Source of the DNA: Zoroaster sp. YZ-2022
Lineage: Eukaryota; Echinodermata; Asteroidea; Forcipulatida; Zoroasteridae
Assembly: GCA_029582265.1 (NCBI GenBank)
Contig: CM055833.1
Coordinates: 27,600,788-27,664,787, forward strand
Length of the DNA: 64,000 nucleotides
Reading direction: 5' to 3'
Of the stretch, positions 22,021-34,345 are shown one piece after another. Both the position numbers and the translations under genes were made by a program. Below the pieces are notes generated by a model. The model was given only the letters and a program-made list of their open reading frames with translations, did no database searches and was not told the DNA's origin. Numbering within the stretch: the first letter of the stretch is position 1; the number at the start of each line of letters is the position of its first letter.

Positions 22021-25000
22021 AATTAATTTTGGAAATCATTTCACTAATTTTACTTCAACAACAGCAGCTGCTCTGAACTATTTTAATGAATGTTTCATAT
22101 AATTATCCTTATTCCTTGATCCTTACGGTATTTGTTTAGATTTAATACCAATATTGTATGCGGGGATTTTAAATTCTGAAGGTTGTACACATAGGCCTAC
22201 ACATGAATCCCTGATAACGGTCTATACGGTGCGAGTACAAATCAGAGATGGTCATGCATTACTACCGGTAGTCATCCTTACTACAGAATCGTTATGTGCT
22301 TCTTTGGACGATATGATGATGACAGATATCGCGTCATCAGTTTTATCCAAAATAAACCACTTGAAATATAACGACTCGGGTTTTTGGAAACCCTATTCCT
22401 CTGTCTGCATTTCCCGCCCAAATCATGCGAAGGATATACACAATATCACCGATGGCTCTAGTTACTGACAATTGAAATTTGGTTTCCGTTGAAATAACAT
22501 GACGAAATAACTTGACGATTGACAATATAAGGACTCGACACCAAGTTGCACTTGAGGGCTTTTAAAACCACAATTTTGATTAGTAACAAATTTAAGTGGA
22601 CTACAAGGGCTACGAATGATTTGTTGGTTTGTTCAAGTCTTTTTCTTTAGTATATATGGCAAAATAATAAGTATAAAAAATAAGCATCAGAGACACACGG
22701 GGTAATCTAAAAGAAAACAACCTTTAAGTATGCTCACTCTCTTTGAACCGAGATCTACGGTAAATAACCAACCCGTGAAGATTAAACTTATTACGTTGTG
22801 CTGTTAGCGATAACAAATGAATGTGCATTCAGAATGTTCGTAGCCATTTTAATGTGAAATTTGTTCTCTTTTTGATAAACGTATTGGCACTAATTTCACT
22901 TTTCTTACACATTACAGTACCTGTCACGATTGGAGAAACAAAGACGTTAAATTTTGAATTACTGGTAATTCATCAAGAATGTGAGTCTCGTGTTAGACTT
23001 TTCATTCCATCCAAGCCTGCATGGCTGCAAGAATATACTGTCAAAATATTTTGTCCGGCCATGGCTCATTCCACATTTCAAGATTTACCAGAAACAGTCA
23101 AGTCATTACAACTTAATCATCCTTCAATTTGAACGAAATGGTGAAGATAGTGTCTTCGTTGACTGCAGAGTCAGGGAAGATTCTCGGGTGAAGTTACTGG
23201 CACCGGGTGATGGATCAGACAGAGAATGATGAAATGATTTGGATTCAGATTCCCATTGGATCTATTAAAATGAGCAAAGACAGGCATTGATATGATGAAA
23301 GAAAGGGATCGTTTTATAAAGGCCCTGACCTGCTTCTTTCTGAAAATCTAGTGAATTCAGAAATCAAAAGAAAACTTATCATACTATAGGCTGCACTGTA
23401 TACATAAACTCTAATTCATTTGGTAAAGATGTAGATCCCAGACCGATGGAAAAGTCAAGACGGGGATGTAGGCCCTATTCCTGATAAAATGCCATATCTT
23501 GCACGCATGTTTAATTGGGATAAAGGTATTGCGAACGAAAACAGTTAATGTAATAGTTTCTCGTCACCGTATCTGCTGAGAATGTTATTATTTTAAGTAT
23601 AAGTATAGATCATATGAATATATTTTTAATTACACCAATGGGTATTGGCGGACCCATGGGGGGGGGGGCAAGGTGGCCATGTGCCTCTTTGCTATCGCTA
23701 AGCATGTTAATTTACCCTACCTTTTTGTGTTCCCCTTTTTTGACATTTCCCCTCCCCCCTTTTCGTGTCCCCTGATCTGTGCCTGCCAATATTTTTTTAA
23801 ATAATTGTCGCACATTCTGTAAAATACAAATGAGACAAGTCATATTTGTTTTATGGGTTCGAGGGACACGGCCAGACACAAACAACAAGACTATACAAAT
23901 GTGATAGGAAAACACAGGAAAGAAAGACGGGCCTGCAGGCGAGCGCGAGGCGGCGAAGATTACCGTCGGGTACGGCGTTTATGACGGTGCCAATCGCGCC
24001 TATCGCAACCCCTTGGTACGGGTAACCTTGTAGCACCACCACCTGATACAAAATAATTAAAATTAAATTTACAAAAATACATTTTGGAGAAAATCAAATG
24101 TATATTGTTTTACCTTCACATTAATGGTAAAAATCTCATGTTGAGGAACTTATTTATTTTATTTCTGAAATGCAGCGTCATCACTCATCTGTCTATCAAG
24201 TACCAGGGAACCATGTAGTTCACACATTGGATGTGACTCACTTCTGTGAGTCCCATCAGGGTAAGCTCATTTACACCTACCATATGTGATGTGATCTGGG
24301 AAAACCCTTCACATGGTGAAATTTGTAATTTTTATGTTATATACATCAAATTAACGAGGACACTGTGTTGTTTTCAAAACTGTTTTATTCATGATTCTAG
24401 GTTGTCTATAACTTGAGTTATGCTCTCGGGAAGTTATAGCCGCCGCTGTCCTTAAAAAACAATGGCGGAAACGAAAAACAAAAGACGGCTTTTTAAATAT
24501 CTGTCATCATAACACTATGTTTTTACATAAAACGATGGAATTTTTATTTAATATTTTCAAGAATGATCATTTAGATATTAACAATTAAAATGGTAACAAA
24601 AACTCAAATTGTCAAACAAAAAATTGGGGGACTATTTTGCCATTATCTTCAAAACAAGTTCGCCGACATCCGACGGGTTTTCCCAGATCGCATCACATAT
24701 ACCATGGAGGAAGGAAAACATATACTGACAGTCTGTACTACATAAATGTTTCGATTTCTATATGTTGTGGTTGACTGATTAATATCATAGGTGATTAACA
24801 GTGGATAGTGTCCAGTCGTTACTTCTCCCATGGTTCAGTTGAGTCATTCCTTCAAGCTCTGCAAGCAGTGGGCTTGGGGATCCTCCAGTGCCAGACGCCT
24901 GCGGATGAAGCTAGACAATACCCGGGGCCAGGACACACCTCGACAAGCAGGCCAGGTCACAGCTTCAGAAACAAGCTTCCCTCTTGAAACACAGACCCAG

Positions 25001-25400
25001 AATTCTCCATCAATATTTTACTACGAAATAATTCGAAAGGACAATGTCGTTCTGTTAGATACGCCTCTTTGACATAGCAGGCGCATTTAGTGTTCAGTAC
25101 AGATAGATGTACGTATCTGTCCGTTGGGATTTCGCGCCTTGGTCTGTTGAATGTCGTAAACTTGCGATATGACTCATTAGTTTTTTTGTCCTAAGCCAGT
25201 GAAATAGTTACTCACCATAGAAATGAACACATGCTATCTCAGGAATATTCTCGCCTTAAGTAAATTCCAGATCTTTTTTTTAAATGTCAAAATATATATG
25301 AATATGCCATAAGCCTATATCACAGGCTTATCCTATGTAAATTAATTTTAACAAAATGTATAACAATTTCTAAAATTTTCGTCTATAGAAAAAGAAAAAA
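22021..25400. other. Intergenic region without recognised genes
   Basis: Apart from the CpG-rich island at 23938-24044 I see no conserved exon or complete element. Open frames at 22154-22468 and 24830-25072 (plus) match no family I know. A homopolymeric G run occurs near 23659-23668. Confidence 0.55.
23938..24044 (-). other. CpG-rich segment, possible isolated exon
   Basis: A block of about 107 bp dense in CpG within AT-rich DNA. On the minus strand it follows a T-rich tract and TTTGTATCAG, a plausible acceptor. It is then open in one frame, reading GYPYQGVAIGAIGTVINAVP, with a possible donor GACG|GTAATC. I do not recognise the peptide. It could be an exon of an unidentified gene, a regulatory CpG cluster or a transposon fragment. 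Confidence 0.25.
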
Positions 25401-25410
25401 TATCAATTTT

Positions 25411-25736
25411 TAAAGCGCTCTCACACGAGGTATCACAGCGCTGTACATTATTACCCCTGCTCATCAGGCGCATAAATCATTCCTGAAACCATCTCAGCTC
25501 CCTGGGGAGTATACAGCTCAATTGCTGCCATTTCGGCGCATATGGGCTAATTATCAAACACAGCAACCAACTCTGCCCTCACAGGTACCCATTTACTCCT
25601 GGGTGGAGAGAAGCAAATATGGTAAAGTGCTCGAGGATACAAGCACCACGGGTGCGGTCGGGATTCGAATCCACATTCTGACGACTCAGCAATCAGAATA
25701 CAAATCCGATGCACTAAACCGCTCGGCCATGGCACT
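25411..25736 (-). mobile_element. tRNA-derived SINE
   Basis: Read on the minus strand, the head at about 25736-25650 has an A box TGGCCGAGCGG and a B box GGATTCGAATCC, spaced as in a class II (Ser/Leu) tRNA. The body includes CTCTCCACCCAGG, AATGGGTACCTGTGAGGGC, GCTGAGATGGTTTCAGGAAT and GAGCAGGGGTAAT, and the tail is degenerate. A better preserved copy is at 59315-59669. A functional tRNA is excluded because the head has no acceptor-stem partner and continues into the SINE body. Confidence 0.85.
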
Positions 25737-25812
25737 TTTCAGTAAAGAAACATTTTAATCAAATATAATTGCCAATGAGGAGGGTTTATACCCAGCTCAA
25801 CTCGAAAAACAT

Positions 25813-26515
25813 GAATTATCAAGTTTAATCAGAGTTATTTGGAGTAAAGTTGATGATGGTATCAAATAATTCCAAAACGAGTTTGTCGTCCGAAGATAGA
25901 AAGTCCACGGTGGGACGAGAACGAACAATCTTAATGCATTTTTACTCATTTCAATGAAATAAGCTGAAACGTTCACAGGGCGTGCCTTATAGACCTACCT
26001 ATATACACCCATCACAAATTCTAAGTTCCTCCTAATATTTTTTAGAATATCTCAACAAGTATTGCATGAATTTTAAAAATTCAAAAAGCAAATGACAGAA
26101 TGACATGTTCTACACAGCTCGTAATGAAATGGTTGAAATTCAATCATGCATGCACAATTGACAGTGATTTGAATGGAAATTCAGCTGACAAAAAAGTTGC
26201 AGTACAAAGCATTGCTTCAATGGCATGTTACACATGTAGTTTTCTGTAAGAACTCATGCATCAGTAACAATGGTATTGATGGCTGTTTCATAATAAGAAA
26301 AGAATATTCAAAGAGCAACATGTAACATGCATGTCCATTGTTTTAGAAGGGTAGAACAAGAGTTTAATATGGAATTGGTCCTCTATTATTCTCCATAACT
26401 TGTTGAGATATTCTAAAAAATATTAGGGGAAACTTAGAAGTTGTGATGGGTGTATATACGTATATATATATGGGTATATTTACAGACATCATACCAAACG
26501 TTTGCAATGGTTTTA
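25813..26515 (+). repeat. Dispersed repeat family A copy split by a nested element
   Basis: The left part (25813-25995) carries GAGTAAAGTTGATGATGGTA, TTGTCGTCCGAAGATAGAAA and AAGCTGAAACGTTCACAGG. After the element at 25999-26460 the family resumes with TATTTACAGACATCATACCA and AAACGTTTGCAATGG. Confidence 0.7.
25999..26460. mobile_element. Inverted-repeat element with about 63-bp termini
   Basis: The left terminus (TATATACACCCATCACAA, TTCTAAGTTCCTCCTAATAT, TTTTTAGAATATCTCAACAA) is matched by the reverse complement at the right end (TTGTTGAGATATTCTAAAAA ... TTGTGATGGGTGTATATA). There is no coding capacity. It sits inside a family A copy, so it inserted later. Confidence 0.8.
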
Positions 26516-26834
26516 AAGGGAAGGTACAGCACTGGTAATTGTCAGATTATCACAATTGGCGAATTATCATCTAAAAACTTCTCAGAAGTGCTTTCCGTTT
26601 AAAGAAAACAGGAATTGTTATGTCAAATTTAAAAAAGGTTGTAGTTCGGCAATTAAAACATATAAACATTTTTTTAAACATAAAAACAGTTTTTGTCGTT
26701 TCTCTCAAACACGTGATTACCAATGTGATCAAACTTTGACAAGTTAGTTTGATAATATATTTATTGAAAACTAATGGTTGAAATGGACGTAGCGGGTAAG
26801 TTATCAAAATACTAATGTTGTATCTTTCCTTTGG
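26516..26834. mobile_element. Family A element with both termini
   Basis: Starts TTTAAAGGGAAGGTACAGCA and CTGGTAATTGTCAGATTATC. It ends with the inverted counterpart GTTATCAAAATACTAATGTT and GTATCTTTCCTTT. The roughly 35-bp terminal inverted repeats show that the family is a DNA transposon derivative (MITE) of about 320 bp here. Confidence 0.7.
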
Positions 26835-26847
26835 TACTATATTCATC

Positions 26848-27160
26848 AACCCTCCTACTATCACTGCACTTCAGTGGGAAGTTGCTATGGAGGTCAAAAC
26901 CAGTCAACTGCCTATTTTGACTGTTGACCCAAATGTGCACACAGGGGCATTTTTGACTGGTTTTTACTGTCATTTTGACCACCCTCAACAATACCAGACA
27001 ATGCTTTTACCAGTCAAAAACGGTCCACTCATTTTGACCTGTAAATGAACTTACTGCACGTAAGGTTTGCCGTGTTTGACGTTTCAGTGCTCTAGATATA
27101 CCTTGGCAAGTATATGAACATTTTTGACTGATTTTGACCCTTGTAGTAGTAGGAGGGTTG
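26848..27160. mobile_element. AACCCTCCTACTA element, interior rich in TTTTGACTG motifs
   Basis: The left terminus CAACCCTCCTACTA is mirrored by TAGTAGTAGGAGGGTTG. The interior is built from many copies of TTTTGACTG and its complement CAGTCAAAA. The reversed homologue at 63473-63755 shares the body (GGGGCATTTTTGACTGGTTT, CAGACAATGCTTTTACCAGT). It belongs with the TTAA-flanked elements described at 60923. Confidence 0.8.
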
Positions 27161-28623
27161 TGAAACACTGAAACGTATGGTACACTGTGGTTTATAATCC
27201 AGAACTTACCCCGATAGAGATCATATCAATAACTCCTTTAGTTTCAAAAAAGTCAAAGATAAAGAAGAGGATAATGAGAATTTCTAAGGAAAATCCAAAT
27301 CTCACAACTCACATTTTGCCATTTGGGTTCTTTCGGGAATGCAGTGGCAGAATTCCAAGAATAAACATTTCCATATTTTTCTTTTTCTGGGGAATCAAAA
27401 AAAAAAGAAAAACAGTAATATTATAACTGTATAATATTATATCATTAACTAATGATTAGGCCTAATGGATGATTTCTTTCATTATTTTCGTCTTTCATAT
27501 TACTGTAAATTATTAATTCTCTGCTTTGTATGTGGTTTTCTTCTGATTTATGGCAATTTACCGAGTCATATATGGACATGACAATTAATTGTTAATAAAA
27601 TATTTTATTATTAGTAGTATTATTTTGTTTCTCCCACAGCAATTCTAAAAACACACAGAAAATACATCAAAAACCAAAAATCATTAAAATTAATAAATGT
27701 GGAGATGACATATTTGAAGGCAATGACATTTTGTTATGGGAAATGTCCACCTTGTCCACCTAAACCAATCTTTACACTAAACGCTTTCATCCTGTTTTTT
27801 CTCTTTCTTTTCTACCCACCATTTTTAGGGGTAGGTCGACATCATTTGTTTGATCAAGATCTGTGGTTTGATGAATACTGAACATCCATATGTTGGTGAG
27901 CAACCTATTACTGCATCTTTGTTCATCTTTCCGGTGGTCAAAACATTTTAAGTAATTTATGAGATCTATCGGAACAACAGACCAGGAAAAAGACAACTAG
28001 GTTTTGTTGGTTTCAACTTCTGGCAATCATAAATGTCAAAAACAAACTAAATATGCCACCAATCAACTACAAAAACAGTTGCTGGTTTCCAAAAAAACAA
28101 CGAGTGATGGGTACAAACTTGAGCGTACTTCCCCCTCAATTTACCCCCGCTTTGTGGGTGGTTCCTGGACAGATAAGGTAAATAGGCATCGCCCAGGGCC
28201 ATCCTCCACCGTTATATCTCCTTGGGGACTACGTTAGTGATAAACCAATATTGGAAATGATAGTGCACCTGTTTGCAAGCGACAAGGCACGGGGCGGTGG
28301 CGCGCTAGTTCCCAGCTTGCCGTCGCGTCTCGAACCAAGGCCTCGTCAGGCTTTTCCACAGATACAATATTTCCTTGATGGGTGGTGGTCGCCTACAATC
28401 ATGATATTGGCCACATTTTATGTTATTAATAGACAGATACCGTTAATAGGCCCGACGAGTGAGATCTGTCCGTACTTTGATGATAGAAGTGTTTACCTTA
28501 CTTGGTGATGCATAATCATAGATCGCAGTGGGTATAGTTGGGCCCAATATACTGGATGAGTAGTCCTTTATTGGGAATAAGTAAAGACTGTTTGTGGTGA
28601 CACCATGCAGAAATTATCTAATT

Positions 28624-28662
28624 AGTTCTGAAAAGAACTGGTTGGTTACAACTCGACGTTTC
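28624..28662 (-). ncRNA. Degenerate hammerhead core plus histone-type stem-loop module
   Basis: On the minus strand CGAAACGTCGAGTTGTAACC precedes the hairpin AGTTCTTTTCAGAACT (28624-28639). GAAAC-GTC is the 3' half of a hammerhead catalytic core with a two-pair helix III, but the CTGANGA half is not recognisable. The hairpin fits the histone 3' stem-loop pattern except that its terminal G-C pair is replaced by A-T, a compensated change. Confidence 0.35.
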
Positions 28663-29499
28663 GAACATGTGTAAAAGAAACAATAGCCTACATTACAGGT
28701 CTAATATATAGGCGCGGTTCCCCTCCCCCGTTCCCTGCATTTTGAGCTTCCATTTTAATATATTTCACAATTTAAACTAACACCACTTAATTTAAGCCCC
28801 AAATATGAGTCAAAAAAGGGGTGAGGAGACGCGCCCCATGACATCTTCTTTGGTGACATGCCTTTTGGGAAGATGAGCCAGTCCAAGGGCAATGCCCCAT
28901 TGCTCTCTGTAACATCCTGTATGTTTACCTGTGATCTCAATTATCACAATGCGTTTAAATTGTTTGATTCAAAATTGCTGTTTGAAACTTCCTGTTAAAG
29001 CCTTTATTAATATTTTTCATAACTGTCATAACTGTTCATGCCCTGGCATATACCACTAGCAATGTAGTGTTTCATAATTATTATGCAGTGTTTGATTCGT
29101 ATTTACTTTTTAATGCCAAATGAATAATAATAAGTTCATTTTATCATGTCTTGAAATCATGTCTTGAAAGCATGTAAATAAATTTTAAAATTGATAAAAA
29201 GTTTAGTATAATTATATGATGTTTCTACGTCGTCAAGGTTACACCCCCACCCCAACCCCAGACCTGACTGTGACGGGGATTTCTTATTTGAAACTCCTTA
29301 TTGTCACAAGAAATTAGTTTCGTTTGTTCATATATGTTTTTGTCAAAACTGTCTTTGTTACAGTAAACGACGTAAAAATGACACATTATATAGTAATAGT
29401 AATAGTATCATGGACATTAACAACGCGTACTGAACATGACAAGTCATTGATTCGCTTCAGTTTTACATTGTCATGCTGGATTCTTAATGTCCCCCTCCC

Positions 29500-30010
29500 C
29501 ATACATACACACACACCCACATGCACATACACACACACACATTCTTAAATATGCATCCTTGTGGAGACACATATTGTTCTTTCCTTTGTCCTTGTACTTA
29601 ACAATTTTTCATAGGGTTTGTACACGAATTTCCTTATGGAGACCGGAGTCCTTTAGAATTCCCCTGTGGAGACCAATTGTTCTTGCCTTTCCCTTTTGTT
29701 TTAGGACTCCACAAGGTAGCGAAATTTAAGTACACCCTGTGCGTTTCAAGACGTCTGAGGATCTCTATTGTTCCTCTATTGTTTGGACACTAACTTTTTG
29801 AAGTAATCTCCATTGGTTTTGTACACGACGTACACACAATCCCGCACGGGGCGTTGTGGGGACAAAATACAAAGGATTTTGGGGATTAAAAACGTTGTGG
29901 GGACACACAAAATGTCCCCGCAGCTAAGTAATTCCGGATCCCTCTTTTGTTCTCTGTCCCCATAACGCGGCCAGTGCTTGAACACACCCACACACACACA
30001 CACACACTTC
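29500..30010. repeat. Region of dispersed GTGGAGAC/GTGGGGACA motifs between CA repeats
   Basis: Motifs GTGGAGACA, ATGGAGACC, GTGGAGACC, GTGGGGACA (twice) and TGTCCCC recur over about 400 bp. CA-dinucleotide tracts lie at about 29506-29541 and 29985-30007. It looks like a diverged internally repetitive satellite or transposon. Boundaries are approximate. Confidence 0.35.
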
Positions 30011-32310
30011 CCATCCTCCCCAGCTCAATCCCAACCACCATCAACCCGCTTTGCTAAATTACAATATACGGTGGTGTTTAACAATATTTGTTTTGGATGT
30101 AATGGAATCATTGGGTCATTTCCAGACATACTTACTTAACAGAAAGAGAGTGCCCGTAATATTTCCACTAAAAATGGTCGAATGGCTAACACAGCGGCTC
30201 GGACAATTGAGCCGGTTTTGACAACTTGATCTCACCACCACTCTTCGGCTTCGCCGCGGTGTCTGGGCAAAGGCACAGACGCAAAGCACTCTCTGACCGC
30301 TGCACAATGCAAGGCCGACCAAAAAGCGATTTAAAGGATTTTCAAGTTTGCTTAATTGCTCGTGTTTTGCTCAATTTTGTGGAAAACAAATTGGACACGG
30401 CTGATGGCGTATAGGAACAGGACGAATAATCCTTACCGCAGGGGGTACGATTGGAGTTAGAGGAAAAACTCTAAAAGTGGGGCATTAACTCGGGTTTCGT
30501 TATGATAAATTCAAATCCTACTTAAGTATGAATTGATACTTGACCCAGAAGGAACGCTTTCCTGTTATTCATGTCATTGTGCCTATTTGTCAACCTGTAA
30601 AAGAAACCAACACTAAAGCAGTTAGGCCTATGTTACCTTTAGTAATTACCTGAATCTCGAATCATTACCTAAAAGCTTAATTGTGTGTACTTAATCGTGA
30701 TGATATCAAAAACCATAATTCATTATTCTGTCAGAATAGCTATCGTTTTCACGAAAGAAAAAACAAATAGGAGGCATAGGGAATATACATTTCCTAAGAC
30801 TCAATAATGAGGAATGTTACAATGCACATTTCCACCTTTGCGCATCAGTCACGGTGCCCATCCTTGGTCTTGACATAGTCTATACGTTATTGCAAAAATA
30901 AATAGCCTACGTCTAAAATGATTCTCACTTAAATGGAAGGTACAACACTGGTAATGACTAGATTATCAAAATAACGAAGTATTTTCTTACAATAAGCACT
31001 GCATGAGTGTCCAGATATAAGAAAGGGGTAACACCGTGGAGAACGCGGTTGAAATGAACGTGTCTGCCATTCATATTCAATCGATGGCAACACCCTAACC
31101 AATCAACCTTTAACAAAATCAACCTTTAACAAATAAATAGCGATTTGGAAAACACCTCAAAGTGTGTTACATCGCGATGTTGAGTTGACGTAAGGGTTCT
31201 ATCAAACAAAATGTAGCATCTATGCCTATACTATGATACTGTGGTTTATTCAAGGAGAGTTTTGGCCTCTGTTTTGAAATAGTTTTGTCCCCAGTTCTTC
31301 AGTCAGTCTAATGAGCCAAATCTTTCCAATAACATGGAAGGGTCAAGAGATTAACATTTGACTGAGGCCCGTCCGAGGGTCCTGATTTCATTAAACTCAA
31401 CTTTACAGACTGTGTTCCCAGGCGAACCGAACTCAAATACCTCTAAATTGAATGTTCTGTGCCGAGTGGTAAAGTTATGAAGGTTGCCTCTTTTAAGTAT
31501 TTAAATCGCTGTTTTCGTTTTTTGTGATCAAATTTGTTTACGGGCAATAGAGAAGTGGACAAAGCAATCCATTCATTGTGTGTGCATTAAAGCCCGGATT
31601 AATGGCATGTTCTGTTGCTTTATGATGAATAGGGATCCAAGAGTGACTTGGCGACGGGCTGAAAGACAGCGGCTGGGTGGGCCGACGCGTCGGCTTGACT
31701 ACGCCACACTTTTACAGTTAACTTCGGACTGCGCTTTTATGGTCATCGCCTGAGAATAGGCCGTAACGAGAACCGCTAGCAGTGTGACAATTGCTCTCCT
31801 ATTGAGAAGATAGACGGAATCATCTAGACGCTAATCCTCTTCTGTGGGACCTTATTTTGCCAATTATCTGGGTGTTACTTTAAAGAGTCGCTCGTCCCGT
31901 TCGGAAGTTTAATGGTGGGAAGCTACTTTGTTTGACAGGAGCAATGCGGGGTGATTTCATCATTTATTCGGCGGAATCACTCGGACATTCTCCTTGGTAT
32001 CGCCTCACTTAAAATACCAATTAAGGAAAAATTGTGTGGTTTTAACGCCGTGTGTTAGTGATGAAACTCAACGAAATGTAGGCGTAATGGCCCAACACGT
32101 CGTGAACATGCGTTTATTTTTACATTTTTAATGTTGAGATTTTTTTTTTGGGGGGGGGGGGGTGGATGATCCCATACCCAACCCATAGAATGGCCAATTA
32201 CATGTAGGGCCTAAGCATATCATGACCCTATACGGTGTTTTGTTTTGTTTATACATTTATGTTTTGGTTTGGTATAATGCCGCTTGTCTCAGTTACTTTA
32301 TTTCTAAAAA

Positions 32311-32341
32311 ATAAATAAATAAATAAATAAATAAATAAATA
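32311..32341. repeat. (AAAT)n microsatellite
   Basis: About eight AAAT units followed by AT-rich sequence of similar composition. Confidence 0.9.
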
Positions 32342-32544
32342 CAATAAAAAATAAATAAATTAAAAAAAGGACAGCCCATAAGTCCGAAAATATTGATTTT
32401 TCGTTTTATTGTTTGTTTCAATCCGACAACCCATTGTTACGACATCAGAACTACAAGTTATTCTCAATAATGAGCTGTCGAACTGAAGGGCGGCGGGCGA
32501 ACTAAAATATAGGCTCCCGGAACGATTGGCTTCATGGACTAAGC

Positions 32545-32720
32545 ATCAATATAGGCCTTTGTGTAAAAATACAAACCCACCTTTGAAAGTTTCAGCTTTG
32601 AAAGAAACATTTTACGAGAAAATGGTGAAAATGCATCGAGCTTTTTCGTATTCATTCCAACGTGGAATTTACATCTCTGAAAGACAAACATTCACTTTAA
32701 CTGAAACTATAGCACCCCAC
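32545..32720 (-). repeat. Dispersed repeat family A, reverse copy
   Basis: TTTGAAAGTTTCAGCTTTG, GAGAAAATGGTGAAAATGCA, TATTCATTCCAACGTGGAAT and ACATCTCTGAAAGACA are the family interior reversed. Similar reversed copies lie at 62040-62300 and 63130-63440. Confidence 0.65.
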
Positions 32721-33103
32721 ACAAATATTTGTATCATCATTATCTTTACAATGTGAATCTGTGGTAGTTGAAATGTTTTGAGAATACCAATAGATTATAA
32801 GGCTTTTAAAAGAACATTTTATGTTTAGCAAGCTAAGTTACCTGATCATGGTCAGGTTTTTGATAGCATGTAAACACAGGAAGTAGGTTATGTTTATGTG
32901 AAATAAAATATGTAGGGTTGATATGAGATTTGTGGGAATGATGTAAGCTCTTTTGGGCATTCTCTTTATTATTGTAGAAACAATTTTAAGGAGTTTGGGA
33001 TGTGACTCTTGAGCACGCAAAATAAAGGTGTCCATGGGAGACGTCGGGTTTGAAAAGATGAAGTCCTGCAACTTCAAGGGAAATGGTTTATCATTGCTGG
33101 GCC

Positions 33104-33169
33104 TCATGATGTAATAATATAATGCGCCTTGAGCACCAGTTTGGTGGATACGTGCGCTATATAAGTCCA

Positions 33170-33211
<42 letters not shown>
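33104..33211 (+). mobile_element. SINE 3' end with (TTA)n tail
   Basis: ATAATGCGCCTTGAGCACCA, GGTGGATACGTGCGCTATAT and AAGTCCACATTATTATT match the 3' end of the full SINE at 59315-59669. This copy is 5' truncated, in the opposite orientation, and ends in at least 12 TTA units. Confidence 0.85.
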
Positions 33212-34276
33212 GGACATTGCGAAGAATTGCACGGAGACGTCTGAACAGAAATGTCATGGTAAATTCATAAATTTGTTGGTGATGGTGTTTAATAGTAGTC
33301 TCCCCTCCTCTGAATTGAAGGCCCTCCTTTGAGTGATTATTAAAATGTTCACATTGAGGGGTGGGGAGCTTGCCCTGAACAAAGGCTTTTAAAAGAACAT
33401 TTTATGTTTAATATCATCATGCATTGCAACTTTATGTGGGTCTCGGTTTAATGAGTTGATATTGTTATAATAAAATATCATAGATCCCCCTTTGCAAAAT
33501 AATGATTGTGACATCATCAATGATAATTTGATTGAACCGGAAGTTCACACGAAAACCGTGTGTTTGTTAGTCAATAAACACTTATCTCTAGTTTTGCTTG
33601 TTTCGATGAAAAACAGATCTTCGACTTGCCAGTTAATAATTTATTCGTTTGTTGGGGTTTAACACCTCCACATTTTGCGCTCGATCCAAAGTTCACTGGT
33701 GTGAACGCGTAACTTGATACAGCGCTAATTAGGTCATAACTCATTGTTACAAGTGATGCATGCATTATATTTTATAACATAGTGGTTAGTTTGTGACGGA
33801 ATGTTTCGTATTGTGTGGGCTATTATAAATCATACACAATTTTTTAGTGATTGCAGAGTTTTATTGAACACGCTGAAGCGAAGAAGATCAAGAAAGGTTA
33901 TCTGTGCCGTGTTTCCAAATAAAACAGCACTAATGTGCGTCGTCAACTGAAGCAGGGAAGGAATTTCTCAAGTCTGTTTTTCTTGGTTAATTGACAGTGC
34001 TCGTAACTTTTCTGAACACGAAGGAAATTAGTTAAACACATCCATTTCATTGACGGGAAGAAAGGGGTTGGTGGAAGGCATGGAGACTGATACATGAGCA
34101 GATGCATGGGAGAGACCGATATTAGATTATTGGTAGACCATTCGGCCACGGACTCTTCAAATGAGCGGCACTAGCTTTGGCTGTGGTTCGTTTAACAAGA
34201 TACATATAATGCATTTGACAAAATCACCAGTTGCGTCACAGTGCTGGTTTAAGCGTCTGTGCGACTTGTAGATATC

Positions 34277-34345
34277 AAATTAAATCTTTAATTAAATCTT
34301 TAGTTAAATCTTTACTTAAATCTTTAGTTAAATCTTTAGTTAAAA
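34277..34345. repeat. 13-bp tandem repeat (about five units)
   Basis: Unit AAATCTTTAGTTA, with variants CTTTAATTA and CTTTACTTA. The minus strand is open through it (KDLTKDL repeats), which is a by-product of the repeat. Confidence 0.85.

Noticed and set aside
25650..25736. Possible tRNA gene with A and B boxes
   Set aside because: The head lacks a paired acceptor stem and continues into a SINE body shared with 59315-59669.
32838..33257. Minus-strand frame of 139 codons with an Asn run
   Set aside because: The Asn run is the (TTA)n tail of a SINE and the rest resembles no protein. It is a chance frame through a repeat.
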